This document shows, one piece after another, positions 33,581 to 43,431 of a stretch of 64,000 bases of DNA (position 1 is its first letter; every line of letters starts with the position of its first letter). Made by a program: the position numbers and the translations under genes. The notes under the pieces were generated by a model. It saw nothing but the letters and a program-made list of their open reading frames with translations, did not search any database and was not told where the DNA came from. Source of the stretch: Bacteroidetes bacterium 37-13 (GTDB lineage Bacteria > Bacteroidota > Bacteroidia > Chitinophagales > LD1). Where the stretch lies: assembly GCA_001897535.1 (NCBI GenBank), contig MKTC01000016.1:124958-188957 (forward strand). The letters run 5' to 3'.

Positions 33581-35827
33581 TTAATTGGCTAATGCCCTTT
33601 TTAAGACTTCAAAGGAACGAGAATTATTTCCTAATTCTAATGCTTTTAGTATTTCCTTTTTTTCGCGCGCTATTAAACGCAAACTCATGCTCGCTTTTTC
33701 GGTCTTTTTTTCAGGAATGTATTCAAACAAAATAAACTGCAATTTCCCTTTTAGCGATTCATTTATAAGTGCTAAATCCCTATCGGTATTAAAGTCTTGA
33801 ATATTCTCAAGATTTGCATAAAGCGCTTCTAACGGCTGAAAAGTTTGCTGAATAAATGTTTTTTGCTTCACTTCTCCAGGCTCCTCATCTTTTTGTGCAT
33901 CGCGTGTTTGAATTATCACCACGCCATCGGTATTTTGATTTATCCAATCCCTAAAAGTGATTAAAAACTTAGTAACCGACATTACTCCGAAGTTATCTAA
34001 AGCACCACCATCAACCAAATAAGTAGGAGGCTCGCAAGGTAAAATCGTAGCCGGCAAAATATAAGGAAAAGTTGCGCCCATTCGCATGGCAGAAAGCACA
34101 TCTAAATTTGCTCCATTTTGTTCTTTAAAAAGGCTGCCAAAATCAACTGCATCAATGCTAAGGTCTAGTCCGGCACTGCGTTTGTTGTAAGGTCGCATTA
34201 AAAACCGAACAGGATGTGCGCTCATATAAAACATGCGCGAATCAGAAGTTGATGATGCATGAAAAAGTAGTACCGGAACTTTTGCACTTAACTCATCTTT
34301 TCTATAATCTGCTAATGTTTTTGAAAATCGCATTCCGGTATTTTTTGCAAAATATCGCTCAAACATATAACCTCTGTCGCGAAAATATGTTTGTCCATTC
34401 AGCTTAAATTTATGAACCGGAAGAAACAAATCGTTGCTCAAAATGTTTATTCCCATTGGGTTTAGCAAGTCGAGCGAAAGTTGTTCAAGGTATTTTTTGT
34501 TAGTTAAATCAATTGCTTCGCCATTCATTTTTCGAGAATACAGCTCGCGATAAAAAGTAAGCGCCAACGAGCCTCCACTTGCGCCATCCATCATAAAAGT
34601 TTTTTGCATTAAAGTACCGTCTAAAATACTATCTGCTTTTTGCAAAAATGCCATGGTGAAAGCTGCTGAGCGAAGTCCACCACCACTTGCAGTGATGAAT
34701 ACCAACTTAGGCTTCTTCTCGCTTCCTTGCTTTGTATTCTTTTCTTTCCAGTTATTTAAAATAGGAATAAAGCCTTTTATATCGCTTTTAATATTTTCAA
34801 TTGAAGCAAGAGAACGCAATGAGTCTAAAGTATAAGAAGCTGGTTTTACAGTATAATTTAAACCATAAGCTCGGCTTTGATAGCCGAAAATTTCGTACTT
34901 AGTTAATTCGTTTATGGTAATTACAGCAACAATCATCATGAATGTACCCCAGCCGCCAGCCCAGTAAATAAACATTCCTAATATTGAAACAATAACAGAT
35001 GCGAGTAAAAAAGTGCTTGCCGCAGTTGGAATTTGCACAAAAGGATTTTCAACCCAAAAACCTATGGTAATTAAAAAAGCAATGGTTGCGGCTTGAACAA
35101 TAAAGGCATTAATATGATGCTGCCTAAAAACTAAGTTGTTTAAATCATCTTCGTAATGCTCAACCGAGCGCGTGTAGCGAAAGCGTAAAGAGCGCGATAT
35201 AAAAGCATCTACGCGCCACTTTGAATTAATATCCAACTCTTCGTTTTGCTCTAGTTTTCGCAGTAATTTTTTTCTCCGCAATTCTCTTTTGTAGGAATAT
35301 GCAATACCTGCTGCAGACTTATTGGTATATTGAAAATAAATTGAAATAATGATTAAAATAAAAGTAAAGCCGGCTATAAATCCAAGTATATCAATACCTA
35401 CATGCTGCCACGATTGAAACTCAAAATACTTTTGAAACTTAATAGTGTTTAGCAAATAGCCAACTATAAACAAAATTGGTATTGCAGAATTGTTTATAAA
35501 AAATACCGAAAGCGGATTTTCTAAACTTGCTAAAAACTGAAAGCGGTGAGAGTTTACAATGTAGCTCACCAAATTCCATGTAACATAAAACACACCAAAA
35601 CCCATGCCCACAATTGCAAAACTTACATATCCAACTTCGCCAATATATTCCGGAGCCAAATAGAGATAAGGTACGCCAAAACTTGCCCCAAACTTGCCTA
35701 TTGCAATTGAAAAAAACACTACCCAAGGCAATAGTAAAATAATATGTTTCCGCAACGATAATGCAAGCAACTGCACCGGAAAAAAGTGCACAAAACTGTA
35801 CCAATATTTTTTTATCGTGCTAAACAT
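33581..35827 (-). CDS. Membrane-anchored patatin-like phospholipase
   Basis: A 748-residue protein with an N-terminal membrane part (about residues 1-320, roughly six hydrophobic segments) and a C-terminal patatin lipase domain (about 365-680). The oxyanion hole is ASGGGLRSAAF, the nucleophile serine (near residue 415) lies in the GASGG elbow, and the second catalytic residue is the Asp in YLVDGGALDN near residue 605. Together these make the Ser-Asp dyad complete. Patatins remove acyl chains from phospholipids; this one would face the cytoplasm or membrane surface. Two translation genes follow it in the same transcript. The six-segment membrane part is not one I can name. Confidence 0.82.
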   Translation of the reverse strand: MFSTIKKYWYSFVHFFPVQLLALSLRKHIILLLPWVVFFSIAIGKFGASFGVPYLYLAPEYIGEVGYVSFAIVGMGFGVFYVTWNLVSYIVNSHRFQFLASLENPLSVFFINNSAIPILFIVGYLLNTIKFQKYFEFQSWQHVGIDILGFIAGFTFILIIISIYFQYTNKSAAGIAYSYKRELRRKKLLRKLEQNEELDINSKWRVDAFISRSLRFRYTRSVEHYEDDLNNLVFRQHHINAFIVQAATIAFLITIGFWVENPFVQIPTAASTFLLASVIVSILGMFIYWAGGWGTFMMIVAVITINELTKYEIFGYQSRAYGLNYTVKPASYTLDSLRSLASIENIKSDIKGFIPILNNWKEKNTKQGSEKKPKLVFITASGGGLRSAAFTMAFLQKADSILDGTLMQKTFMMDGASGGSLALTFYRELYSRKMNGEAIDLTNKKYLEQLSLDLLNPMGINILSNDLFLPVHKFKLNGQTYFRDRGYMFERYFAKNTGMRFSKTLADYRKDELSAKVPVLLFHASSTSDSRMFYMSAHPVRFLMRPYNKRSAGLDLSIDAVDFGSLFKEQNGANLDVLSAMRMGATFPYILPATILPCEPPTYLVDGGALDNFGVMSVTKFLITFRDWINQNTDGVVIIQTRDAQKDEEPGEVKQKTFIQQTFQPLEALYANLENIQDFNTDRDLALINESLKGKLQFILFEYIPEKKTEKASMSLRLIAREKKEILKALELGNNSRSFEVLKRALAN

Positions 35828-35871
35828 CTACGCTTCCAAATTATACTTTTCTGCTCATCTTGAAAATTTAC

Positions 35872-37284
35872 TCACTTTAAAATTATTTCAACTCTTCTAT
35901 TCAAAATCAATTTCTGCTCGGGGCAGTCTTTGGTTAAATGACATTCATTTGCCGGAATCTCTGCTGCAAAAGATTTAGTTGAAATTTTATTTACATCTAC
36001 ACCACTTTGAACTAAATATTGCGTAATGGCTTTAAGCCTTGTTTGGCAAAGTAATTCTACATTTTGTTCATCTTTTCCTGCATGAGCGTTTAGTAAAATA
36101 GTTCGTAAAGGAGTTGCCTTTATTTCTTCAATTGCAGCTTTCAACTTTGCTTTAGAATATTCAGTTACAAATGTGGCATTCTTTACAAAATATATTGTGG
36201 CAATAGGCGTGCTTTTTACTTCGCTTTTAATTTCTTCTGTAACCACTTTCTTCTGAACTTTTTGCATAGTATCTACTGCTTGCTTTGGTACATCTACTAC
36301 CATCTCTTTTTCCTTCTTTGAACCTGTTTCTTTCTTGGGTTTAGCTATTTTTTGCTTCTTACTTTTTGCTTCTGATTTGGCTGGCTTTTGTGCTTTTTCC
36401 TTTGGAGATTTGTTAGCTTTTTCTGTCTTTACATTCTTCACTTTCTTTGGCTTAATCTCATTTTTAGAGTCACTTACTTTTTCTTCTTTTTTTACTTTAC
36501 TTTTTTGCTCTTTCTTCTCATTCTTTTTGTGTTCTACTGTTTTCTTTTCTTCTTCATCTCTACCTTTTAAAGGGGTTCCGTCTGGGTTCAAATTTGGCTG
36601 AACTTCAACAACAGGTTTTGTTGCTGGCTTATCTTCTATCGGAATATATTCTGTGCGATTGGTAAGTTGCTGCACTGGACGCAGCGCAATATTTAAAGCA
36701 TAATCTAATGGTTGATTAAAGCCAATTGTTGAAACAAAAAACACGGTATCTTCATAGCGATTTACAATTCCGGGTGAGCGCTTATCAATACTCACTCTAT
36801 AATTTGTTTCGTAATGAAGTTTCAAATTATACGCTCCATCGCTCTTGGTTGTGAACCTTGTTTCTTCGCGGGTTTGAATATCTTTTAAAACCAAAACAGC
36901 ATCGCCAATCGGTAAATTTGTTTTTTCGCTAAGCACTTTGCCAACTAAGCGTAATCCATCTCTTTTCATCACAAATAGTGCAGAGCTAACACTTGGTTTT
37001 CCCTTTTTATCTGTTTGAAATTCATAGGAAACATCTTTAGTTCCGGGATATGAAACTTTAATGGAATAGAAAGTGTTCTTTACAGTTTTAATTGCAAAAC
37101 TTCCATCGAAATCAGAACTTAACTTAAGCACTTGTGTGCCATTTGCCAATACAAATATTTCTGCCTGAAAAATTGCCGTTTTACTTATGCTATCTTCGCA
37201 TACAATTCCTTTAAAAATATTTTGTGCAAAAGCAATTTGCGTTATCCAAAAACTACACAGCACTAAAAAGAAATTCTTCATCAT
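35872..37284 (-). CDS. OmpA-family protein with carboxypeptidase-regulatory-like domains and a lysine-rich linker
   Basis: A 470-residue exported protein: signal peptide (about 1-20, ending AFA), a first beta-sandwich (about 22-110), a second (about 112-205), a highly basic low-complexity linker (about 245-345, mostly K, E, S, P and A), and an OmpA-type C-terminal domain (about 365-470). The domain ends NRRVEIILK and has NAHAGKDEQN where the peptidoglycan contact HTD usually lies, so the usual aspartate is shifted or missing. It would connect outer-membrane or surface structures to the wall. Two tandem ATG codons at 37284 and 37281 are equally possible starts. The patatin gene is 44 bases downstream on the same strand. 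Confidence 0.75.
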   Translation of the reverse strand: MMKNFFLVLCSFWITQIAFAQNIFKGIVCEDSISKTAIFQAEIFVLANGTQVLKLSSDFDGSFAIKTVKNTFYSIKVSYPGTKDVSYEFQTDKKGKPSVSSALFVMKRDGLRLVGKVLSEKTNLPIGDAVLVLKDIQTREETRFTTKSDGAYNLKLHYETNYRVSIDKRSPGIVNRYEDTVFFVSTIGFNQPLDYALNIALRPVQQLTNRTEYIPIEDKPATKPVVEVQPNLNPDGTPLKGRDEEEKKTVEHKKNEKKEQKSKVKKEEKVSDSKNEIKPKKVKNVKTEKANKSPKEKAQKPAKSEAKSKKQKIAKPKKETGSKKEKEMVVDVPKQAVDTMQKVQKKVVTEEIKSEVKSTPIATIYFVKNATFVTEYSKAKLKAAIEEIKATPLRTILLNAHAGKDEQNVELLCQTRLKAITQYLVQSGVDVNKISTKSFAAEIPANECHLTKDCPEQKLILNRRVEIILK

Positions 37285-37438
37285 CTTACATTTAAAAAAG
37301 TTCGACTAATAAAGCAATTGTTTAGAATTTACGAAGACTCAATTTTGAATAAAATGTGGATTAGCATAAAAACAAAATTTGCAGCGTTCAGAAATTGCTT
37401 TAGTTTTCAGTTAAATTCGGCTAAACCAAACACCTTGC

Positions 37439-39898
37439 ATGAAACAATTCTATGCGTTAATACTTCTACTTTCTGGCGTTATACTTCAAGCTCAGATTAC
37501 ACAAACCATTCGCGGAACTATTATTGATAAAGATGATAGGCAGCCACTTTCTGGCGTGAGCGTTGCGGTGTATAAAAACAATACACTTTTAAAGGGAACA
37601 CTCACAGATAACAGTGGAAATTTTCGGCTTGAAGCAATTCCGGTTGGGAGAGTTTCAATTACAGTCGGCTACCTTGGATACAAAAAAATATCGCTACCAA
37701 ACACTATTGTGAATGCAGGTAAAGAAGTAGTGCTAAATATTGAAATGGAAAGTAGCGTAGAAGCATTGAAAGCAGTGGAAGTAACAGCTGTTCGCAAAGG
37801 TGAAACTATAAATGAAATGGCAATGATTTCGGCACGTGGTTTTAATGTGGAAGAAACTGAACGCTATGCCGGTAGCAGAGGCGACCCTGCCCGAATGGCA
37901 AGTAATTTTGCAGGTGTTTCGGGCAGTGATGATTCGCGCAATGATATTGTGGTGCGGGGCAATTCTCCTTTTGGCGTTCAGTACAAAGTTGAGAATGTAC
38001 ACATTCCAAACCCAAATCACTTTAACATACCGGGAAGTGCCGGTGGTAGTGTTGCCATTTTAAATAACCGAATGCTAAGTAATTCCGATTTTTATACTGG
38101 TGCTTTTCCTGCTGAATTTGGCAATGCCTTAGCCGGAATTTTTGATATAAGAATGAAAAAAGGAAACAACGAACGCAATGAATTTACAGGTGAATTTGGC
38201 TTGCTCGGGGCGAATGTTTTTAGTGAAGGCCCTTTTAGTAAAAAGAGTAAATCAAGTTATATTTTCAACTATCGCTATGCCACTTTAGAACTACTCAATT
38301 TAATGGGCATAGATATTGGCACCGAAGCAATTCCACGCTATACAGATTTACAATTTAAAATAAATGCTCCAACAAAAAATGGTGGTAATATAAGCGTGTT
38401 TGGCATTGGCGGTTATAGCAATATCAACTTGCTCACTTCATCACAAAAAGAATTGAAACAAGGTCGCGATATTTATGCAAGCGGTGGCAGAGATGAATAT
38501 TTCCAATCGGGAATGGGAGTAATTGGGGTGAACTATACGCGCCCTGTTGCTAAAAATGCTTATGCAACCATCACCTTTGCGGCATCTACCGAATGGAATG
38601 AGGTAAGACACAATCGCGTAATTCGCCATGTTGATAGCAGTGGCGCAAAGCCAATTTGGGTAGTTGATTCTATTTACGGAAAACTATTTTACCGCTTTGT
38701 AACTTCAAAACTTAGTGGAAGTTTTTTGCGGCAATATAAGCTAAGCGCTCGCCACACCATTCGCTTTGGTTTACAAACAGAAGCATGGCGTTTTAATTTA
38801 ATTGATAGTAACTTTAGTGAATTCACACATCAGTGGTATTGGCGTGTAAATACTCAACGCTGGGATTTTATGTTTCAACCATACATACAATGGAAATGGA
38901 ACATTAGCGACAAACTTACATTTAATGCAGGCTTGCACGGGCAATATTTTACGCTCAACAAAAACAGTTGGAGCATTGACCCACGAATGGCTTTTAAATA
39001 CCAATTTAAAAGGAATCAAAGCTTTAGCGTGGGCGTTGGACTACACTCACAAATGCTGCCTACTTACAGCTATTTTGTAACCAGAAATGAATTTAGAAAT
39101 ACAGGAAGCTACAATCAAAACTTAGGCTTTATGCGCAGCTTCCACTCTGTGATTGGCTACGATTTATTTATTGGAAACGATATGAGAATAAAAATTGAAG
39201 CTTACTATCAACATCTTTTTAATATTCCTATTGATACTTTCCCTTCTTCTTACAATGTGCTGAATGAAGGTGCCGGATTTGAGCGATTTTTTCCGCTTAA
39301 ATTAACTTCAAAAGGTATTGGAAGAAACTTTGGTTTGGAGTTTACATTTGAAAAATTTTTTACTAAAAATTGGTTCATCATGTTTACCGGAAGTGTGTAT
39401 GATGCACGCTATCGCGGTAGCAATGGAAAATGGTACAATAGTGATTTTAATGGTTTATACAATACCAACTTATTAGGCACAAAAGAGTTTGTGTGGCAGG
39501 GTAAAAACAAACACAAAGATGTGAAGCGAATAAACACTTTTGGTATTGGCGGCAAAATTACGTTTGCAGGAGGAAAGCACTACACACCTTACGATACTGT
39601 CCTAAGCCCAATTAGTGAAGATCCTGTGTTGCAAGATAGTGAACGAAACAAATTTAGTTTTAAACCTTACTTTAGATTTGATATTCGTATTAACTACAAA
39701 TGCAACACGCGAAATATTACACACGAAGTTGGTATAGATTTGGTGAATGTAACTTTTCAAAAAAACATACTCCGTATAGATTATGTTCCTTCAACAAAAG
39801 GTATGCAGGAAGTTTACCAATTAGGTTTCTTGCCTTTGTTCTATTACCGAATAGATTTTAGCATTAGAGGAAAAAAGGCAAATGAGATGCAAAATTAA
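37439..39898 (+). CDS. TonB-dependent receptor with regulatory-like domain
   Basis: An 819-residue outer-membrane receptor. Signal peptide about 1-18 (ending LQAQ), a carboxypeptidase-regulatory-like domain (about 20-105, QTIRGTIIDKDDRQPLSGV), a plug (about 125-235, including DIVVRGNSPFGVQYKVENVHIPNPNHF) and a barrel to the end. The plug phrase PNHFNIPGSAGGSVAILN is one I have seen in a family of Bacteroidota receptors of unknown ligand. There is no HmuY or SusD-type partner beside it; the neighbours are an OmpA gene on the other strand and guanine deaminase. Its substrate is unknown. Confidence 0.83.
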   Translation: MKQFYALILLLSGVILQAQITQTIRGTIIDKDDRQPLSGVSVAVYKNNTLLKGTLTDNSGNFRLEAIPVGRVSITVGYLGYKKISLPNTIVNAGKEVVLNIEMESSVEALKAVEVTAVRKGETINEMAMISARGFNVEETERYAGSRGDPARMASNFAGVSGSDDSRNDIVVRGNSPFGVQYKVENVHIPNPNHFNIPGSAGGSVAILNNRMLSNSDFYTGAFPAEFGNALAGIFDIRMKKGNNERNEFTGEFGLLGANVFSEGPFSKKSKSSYIFNYRYATLELLNLMGIDIGTEAIPRYTDLQFKINAPTKNGGNISVFGIGGYSNINLLTSSQKELKQGRDIYASGGRDEYFQSGMGVIGVNYTRPVAKNAYATITFAASTEWNEVRHNRVIRHVDSSGAKPIWVVDSIYGKLFYRFVTSKLSGSFLRQYKLSARHTIRFGLQTEAWRFNLIDSNFSEFTHQWYWRVNTQRWDFMFQPYIQWKWNISDKLTFNAGLHGQYFTLNKNSWSIDPRMAFKYQFKRNQSFSVGVGLHSQMLPTYSYFVTRNEFRNTGSYNQNLGFMRSFHSVIGYDLFIGNDMRIKIEAYYQHLFNIPIDTFPSSYNVLNEGAGFERFFPLKLTSKGIGRNFGLEFTFEKFFTKNWFIMFTGSVYDARYRGSNGKWYNSDFNGLYNTNLLGTKEFVWQGKNKHKDVKRINTFGIGGKITFAGGKHYTPYDTVLSPISEDPVLQDSERNKFSFKPYFRFDIRINYKCNTRNITHEVGIDLVNVTFQKNILRIDYVPSTKGMQEVYQLGFLPLFYYRIDFSIRGKKANEMQN

Positions 39899-39926
39899 GT
39901 GTGCGTTAGCTAAATTTTTAAAGCAA

Positions 39927-40403
39927 TCAATACCTTGTCTTTTCGTTATCTGCGTGCCAATCGTCAAATACTTTTTTGGCTTCGGGTTCCTCTATTTTAA
40001 TTGAAGGAATACTTCTATTTTCCGGTTTCTTTTCAAACTCTTTGTAAATAAAAGCATCATCAAAACCAATAGAAGCCGCATCGTGCTTAGTGTTTGCAAA
40101 ATATATTTTATCAATTCTCGCCCAATAAATTGCACTTAAACACATCGGGCAAGGTTCGCAACTGCAATAAATTTGGCAGCCTTCTAACGAAAAAGTTCCA
40201 AGCGCTTTGCAAGCATTGCGAATGGCAACCACTTCGGCATGTGCCGTTGGGTCATTGGTAGAAGTAACTTCATTTAAACCTTCGCTCACCACTTTTCCAT
40301 CTTTCACAACAACTGCTCCAAAAGGGCCGCCTTTTTTGCCCTGCATTCCTTCTCTGCTGAGTGCAACCGCCAATTTCATCATTTTTTCAATTTCCATTTT
40401 CAT
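39927..40403 (-). CDS. guaD: Guanine deaminase (GuaD-type)
   Basis: A 158-residue zinc deaminase of the CDA superfamily. The zinc ligands and catalytic glutamate are H55-A-E57 and PCPMC with C85 and C88. The segments PFGAVVVKDGKV, DPTAHAEVVAIRNAC, AIYWARIDKIYFANTKHDAA and DDAFIYKEF follow Bacillus subtilis GuaD closely, including its C-terminal extension, and differ from the tRNA adenosine deaminase TadA. It converts guanine to xanthine, recovering purine nitrogen. It is co-oriented with the TrmH-type gene 22 bases upstream, so likely in one transcript. Confidence 0.88.
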   Translation of the reverse strand: MKMEIEKMMKLAVALSREGMQGKKGGPFGAVVVKDGKVVSEGLNEVTSTNDPTAHAEVVAIRNACKALGTFSLEGCQIYCSCEPCPMCLSAIYWARIDKIYFANTKHDAASIGFDDAFIYKEFEKKPENRSIPSIKIEEPEAKKVFDDWHADNEKTRY

Positions 40404-40425
40404 TTCATTTTATCTTAAATAAAAT

Positions 40426-41220
40426 TTATTTCTGCGCAATTCTTTGCCGAACAGCTTCATAAAGCAATACTGCAGCACTCACACTCACATTCAGTGAATC
40501 AATTTGTCCGAGCATCGGAATAATCAATTTGTCGGTGCAATCCGAAGAAATATTTTCGCTCAAACCATCAGCCTCGCTGCCTACCACGATTGCCGTTCCG
40601 GCTTTAAAATCACATTCAAAACAGCTTTTTGTTGCTTTTAAGTGAGCCGCAAAACTTCTAATTCCCTTTTGGATAAAATAATTATTGGCTTCTTCCCAAC
40701 TGCAAACAATTAACTTATTTGTAAAGATAGTTCCCAAGCTACTGCGAATTACATTCGGATTAAAAATATCTGCTTTTTCATCGCAAACAATCACCGCATC
40801 AATACCTGCCGCATCGGCTGTACGTAGCATTGCGCCTAAATTCCCAGGCTTTTCTACTGCTGCAATTACCAGCATCAAAGGATTTTTTCCAATTTCTACA
40901 TCTTGAAAGGTTGTAGCTTTTTGCACCGCAAGTGCCAGCACTCCTTCACTCTTTCCGCGATAGGCAATTGCCTCATAAACTTGAGATGAAACATATTTTA
41001 GATTACCTGAAAACGAAATTGGATACGCTTTACTTTGTTTGAAAATTTCTTCGCAAACAATAAGTGTATCAACAGCAAAACCGCGCTGCTGCATAAGAGA
41101 ACACTCGCGTATTCCTTCTACTACAAACAGGTTTTCTTCCTTTCGTTCAGCAGCTTTTTCGCTCAATCGCTTCACCTTTTTTACCAAAGGATTTTGTACA
41201 CTCGTAATTAGCTCCTTCAT
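40426..41220 (-). CDS. TrmH-family RNA 2'-O-methyltransferase
   Basis: A 264-residue SPOUT enzyme. The N-terminal substrate domain starts SVQNPLVKKVKRLSEKAAERK, typical of the group with a helical basic start. The knot motifs are PGNLGAMLRTADAAG, AIVVGSEADGLS and SLNVSVSAAVLLYEA. It differs from RlmB at 32809-33573 in the N-terminal domain and motif spacing, so it modifies another rRNA or tRNA site that I cannot name. It precedes guaD and is divergent from corA with only 26 bases between the start codons, so their promoters overlap the coding ends or each other. Confidence 0.85.
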   Translation of the reverse strand: MKELITSVQNPLVKKVKRLSEKAAERKEENLFVVEGIRECSLMQQRGFAVDTLIVCEEIFKQSKAYPISFSGNLKYVSSQVYEAIAYRGKSEGVLALAVQKATTFQDVEIGKNPLMLVIAAVEKPGNLGAMLRTADAAGIDAVIVCDEKADIFNPNVIRSSLGTIFTNKLIVCSWEEANNYFIQKGIRSFAAHLKATKSCFECDFKAGTAIVVGSEADGLSENISSDCTDKLIIPMLGQIDSLNVSVSAAVLLYEAVRQRIAQK

Positions 41221-41246
41221 TAGCGGCTAAAATGCAATTTATTTGA

Positions 41247-42227
41247 ATGAACATGGAAAATGTTTCTCTCATAACTTTTAGTACCAATTCTTTTGTAGAA
41301 AGGAAAATTTTGAATGCTTCAGATTTCATCAATATTAACTTAGAGTTACATGTAAATTGGTTGCAAATAGTTGGTGTTGGACAAAAAGATTTGTTTGCGC
41401 AAATTGCGAAAGCCTACCAAATTCACCCATTGGTGATTGAAGATTTGCTACACACGCGACAGCGCCCGAAAGTGGAATCGTATGGAGAATATTTGTTTAT
41501 CACACTGCGCTTGTTTAAAGGATTTAAAGAGAAACTTATTTCGCAGCAGGTGAGTTTTATTTTAAAAAACAATCTGCTTATTTCTGTTACCGAAACCAAA
41601 AGTTCATTTATTGACGATGTAAAAGCTCGCATTGAAAAACAACAAGGTGTGATACGCCAAAAAGGAGAAGATTTTTTGTTGTATTCCTTGTTAGATGCAG
41701 TAATTGACAGCTATTTTGAAACGCTTGAAATATTAAGCAAAGAGATTGAAGGCTTGGAAGAAAAAATTATTCTTCACCCCGTGAAAGCGCATTTAATTCA
41801 ACTTCAAAGTTTAAAACGACAACTCATTCAGCTAAAAAAATACACTACGCCTGTTCGCGAATTGCTTAGCAATTTAGATAGAAACACAACTGCATTTTTT
41901 GAAGAAGAAAACCGTTTGTATTTGCGTGATTTACTCGACCACAGTTTTAGAGTAAACGATAGTGTAGAATCGTATCGAGATATTCTAACCAGTTTGATGG
42001 ACTTGTATCACAGCATGATGAGTAACAAAATGAATGAAGTGATGAAAACGCTCACTTTGCTTTCTTCATTTTTTATTCCGCTCACTTTTATAGTTGGTGT
42101 TTATGGAATGAATTTCGATATCATGCCGGAGTTGCGTTGGAAATACGGCTACTACACCGTTTGGATTGTAATGCTTGTGCTGTGTATAGGTTTATATATT
42201 TTCTTCAAAAAGAGGAAATGGTTTTAA
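41247..42227 (+). CDS. corA: CorA-type magnesium/cobalt transporter
   Basis: A 326-residue CorA-family channel. The soluble cytoplasmic part (about 1-265) has the family phrases QIHPLVIEDLLHTRQRPKVE and RDLLDHSFRVNDSVESYRD. Two C-terminal helices (about 266-288 and 300-320) are joined by the selectivity motif GMN at 287-289 (YGMNF). Members form pentamers in the inner membrane and admit Mg2+ down its gradient. A short basic tail (KKRKWF) follows. There are two possible starts (41247 and 41253); no leader with room for a Mg2+ riboswitch is present. Confidence 0.92.
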   Translation: MNMENVSLITFSTNSFVERKILNASDFININLELHVNWLQIVGVGQKDLFAQIAKAYQIHPLVIEDLLHTRQRPKVESYGEYLFITLRLFKGFKEKLISQQVSFILKNNLLISVTETKSSFIDDVKARIEKQQGVIRQKGEDFLLYSLLDAVIDSYFETLEILSKEIEGLEEKIILHPVKAHLIQLQSLKRQLIQLKKYTTPVRELLSNLDRNTTAFFEEENRLYLRDLLDHSFRVNDSVESYRDILTSLMDLYHSMMSNKMNEVMKTLTLLSSFFIPLTFIVGVYGMNFDIMPELRWKYGYYTVWIVMLVLCIGLYIFFKKRKWF

Positions 42228-42305
42228 TATAATCTTTCCAATTTTTCAGAAAGGAACAGCAGATTAAACAATCAATTTTTACATTCGTAGCGAAATTATT
42301 TTCCT

Positions 42306-43355
42306 ATGAATGAAACTGCGAGAAAATGGGTTTCGCTTTGGCTCTTTTTAGGCTGCGCCATGGTGTTTTTTCAAGTAATTGTTGGAGGCGTAACGCGTCT
42401 TACAGATTCAGGGCTTTCTATTACCGAATGGAAACCGATAAAAGGAATTGTGCCACCGCTAAACGAAAATGAGTGGCAGCAGGAATTTGAACTTTATAAA
42501 AACATCACACAGTTTAAAACCATCAACCAAGATATGACGGTTGGCGAGTTTAAGTGGATTTACTTTTGGGAATATTCGCATCGCTTTTGGGGTAGATTTA
42601 TGGGAATTGTTTTCATAATTCCATTCTCCATTTTCCTATGGCTTAAATGGTTTGATAGTGCTTTTTTCAAACGAATTGGCATCTTGTTTCTGTGGGGTGG
42701 AGGCATTGGCGTTTACGGTTGGATTATGGTACGCAGCGGGCTCACTGGTGTTTATGTTCCGCCAATACATTTAAGCATTCACCTGCTGCTGGCGCTTAGC
42801 TTATATGCTTATTTGATATGGCTTGCCATTTACGTGCGCAATCAAAATAGACTTTCAGAATTTAAGGCAAGCAGCACTTCTGTTTCACTAATTTGGCTGC
42901 TCACGGTTTTAGTTTTTATACAAATATTTTTAGGTGGAATTTTAAGCGGTATGCGAGCCGGATTATCGTATCCAACTTGGCCGCTTATGCTTGGCGAATT
43001 TTTCCCTTCGGCATTAGTTACCGAAAAAGTATCTTGGAGTGGCTTTTTCCATTACAGCGCTACCGATTTTTGGGGAAGAACTTTTATACAATTCACACAT
43101 AGGATTACAGCCTACACACTTTGGGCATTAGCACTTTACATAGTTTTTGAAGAAGCGAGAAAAACACAATGGAACAAATTACAATTAGGCTTTAAACTGT
43201 TGCCATTTACGGTAACGCTGCAAGCCACCATCGGAATAATTACCGTGATGCACTGCAATGGCAAAATTCCGGTGTTTTGGGGTGTGATGCACCAAGCCGG
43301 AGCCATGATTTTACTTGCTAACATGGCTTTGCTTTGGCATTACAGAAAAAAATAA
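42306..43355 (+). CDS. ctaA: Heme A synthase (CtaA/Cox15)
   Basis: A 349-residue membrane protein with eight predicted helices in two four-helix halves. The conserved histidines are seen in WEYSHRFWGR, VPPIHLSIH, FTHRITAYTL and GVMHQAGAM, which bind the heme groups during oxidation of heme O to heme A. The N-terminal GGVTRLTDSGLSITEWKPI is the family signature. It implies an aa3-type cytochrome oxidase, so aerobic respiration. No ctaB or cytochrome oxidase subunit genes are in the window. The next gene (A2M) starts 76 bases downstream. Confidence 0.94.
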   Translation: MNETARKWVSLWLFLGCAMVFFQVIVGGVTRLTDSGLSITEWKPIKGIVPPLNENEWQQEFELYKNITQFKTINQDMTVGEFKWIYFWEYSHRFWGRFMGIVFIIPFSIFLWLKWFDSAFFKRIGILFLWGGGIGVYGWIMVRSGLTGVYVPPIHLSIHLLLALSLYAYLIWLAIYVRNQNRLSEFKASSTSVSLIWLLTVLVFIQIFLGGILSGMRAGLSYPTWPLMLGEFFPSALVTEKVSWSGFFHYSATDFWGRTFIQFTHRITAYTLWALALYIVFEEARKTQWNKLQLGFKLLPFTVTLQATIGIITVMHCNGKIPVFWGVMHQAGAMILLANMALLWHYRKK

Positions 43356-43431
43356 CGTTTTATGCTTTCTGTACGCAATAAAATTGTGTACATTCCGCTT
43401 TGTATTCTTCTTTTTCCTCTAAATATTTTTT

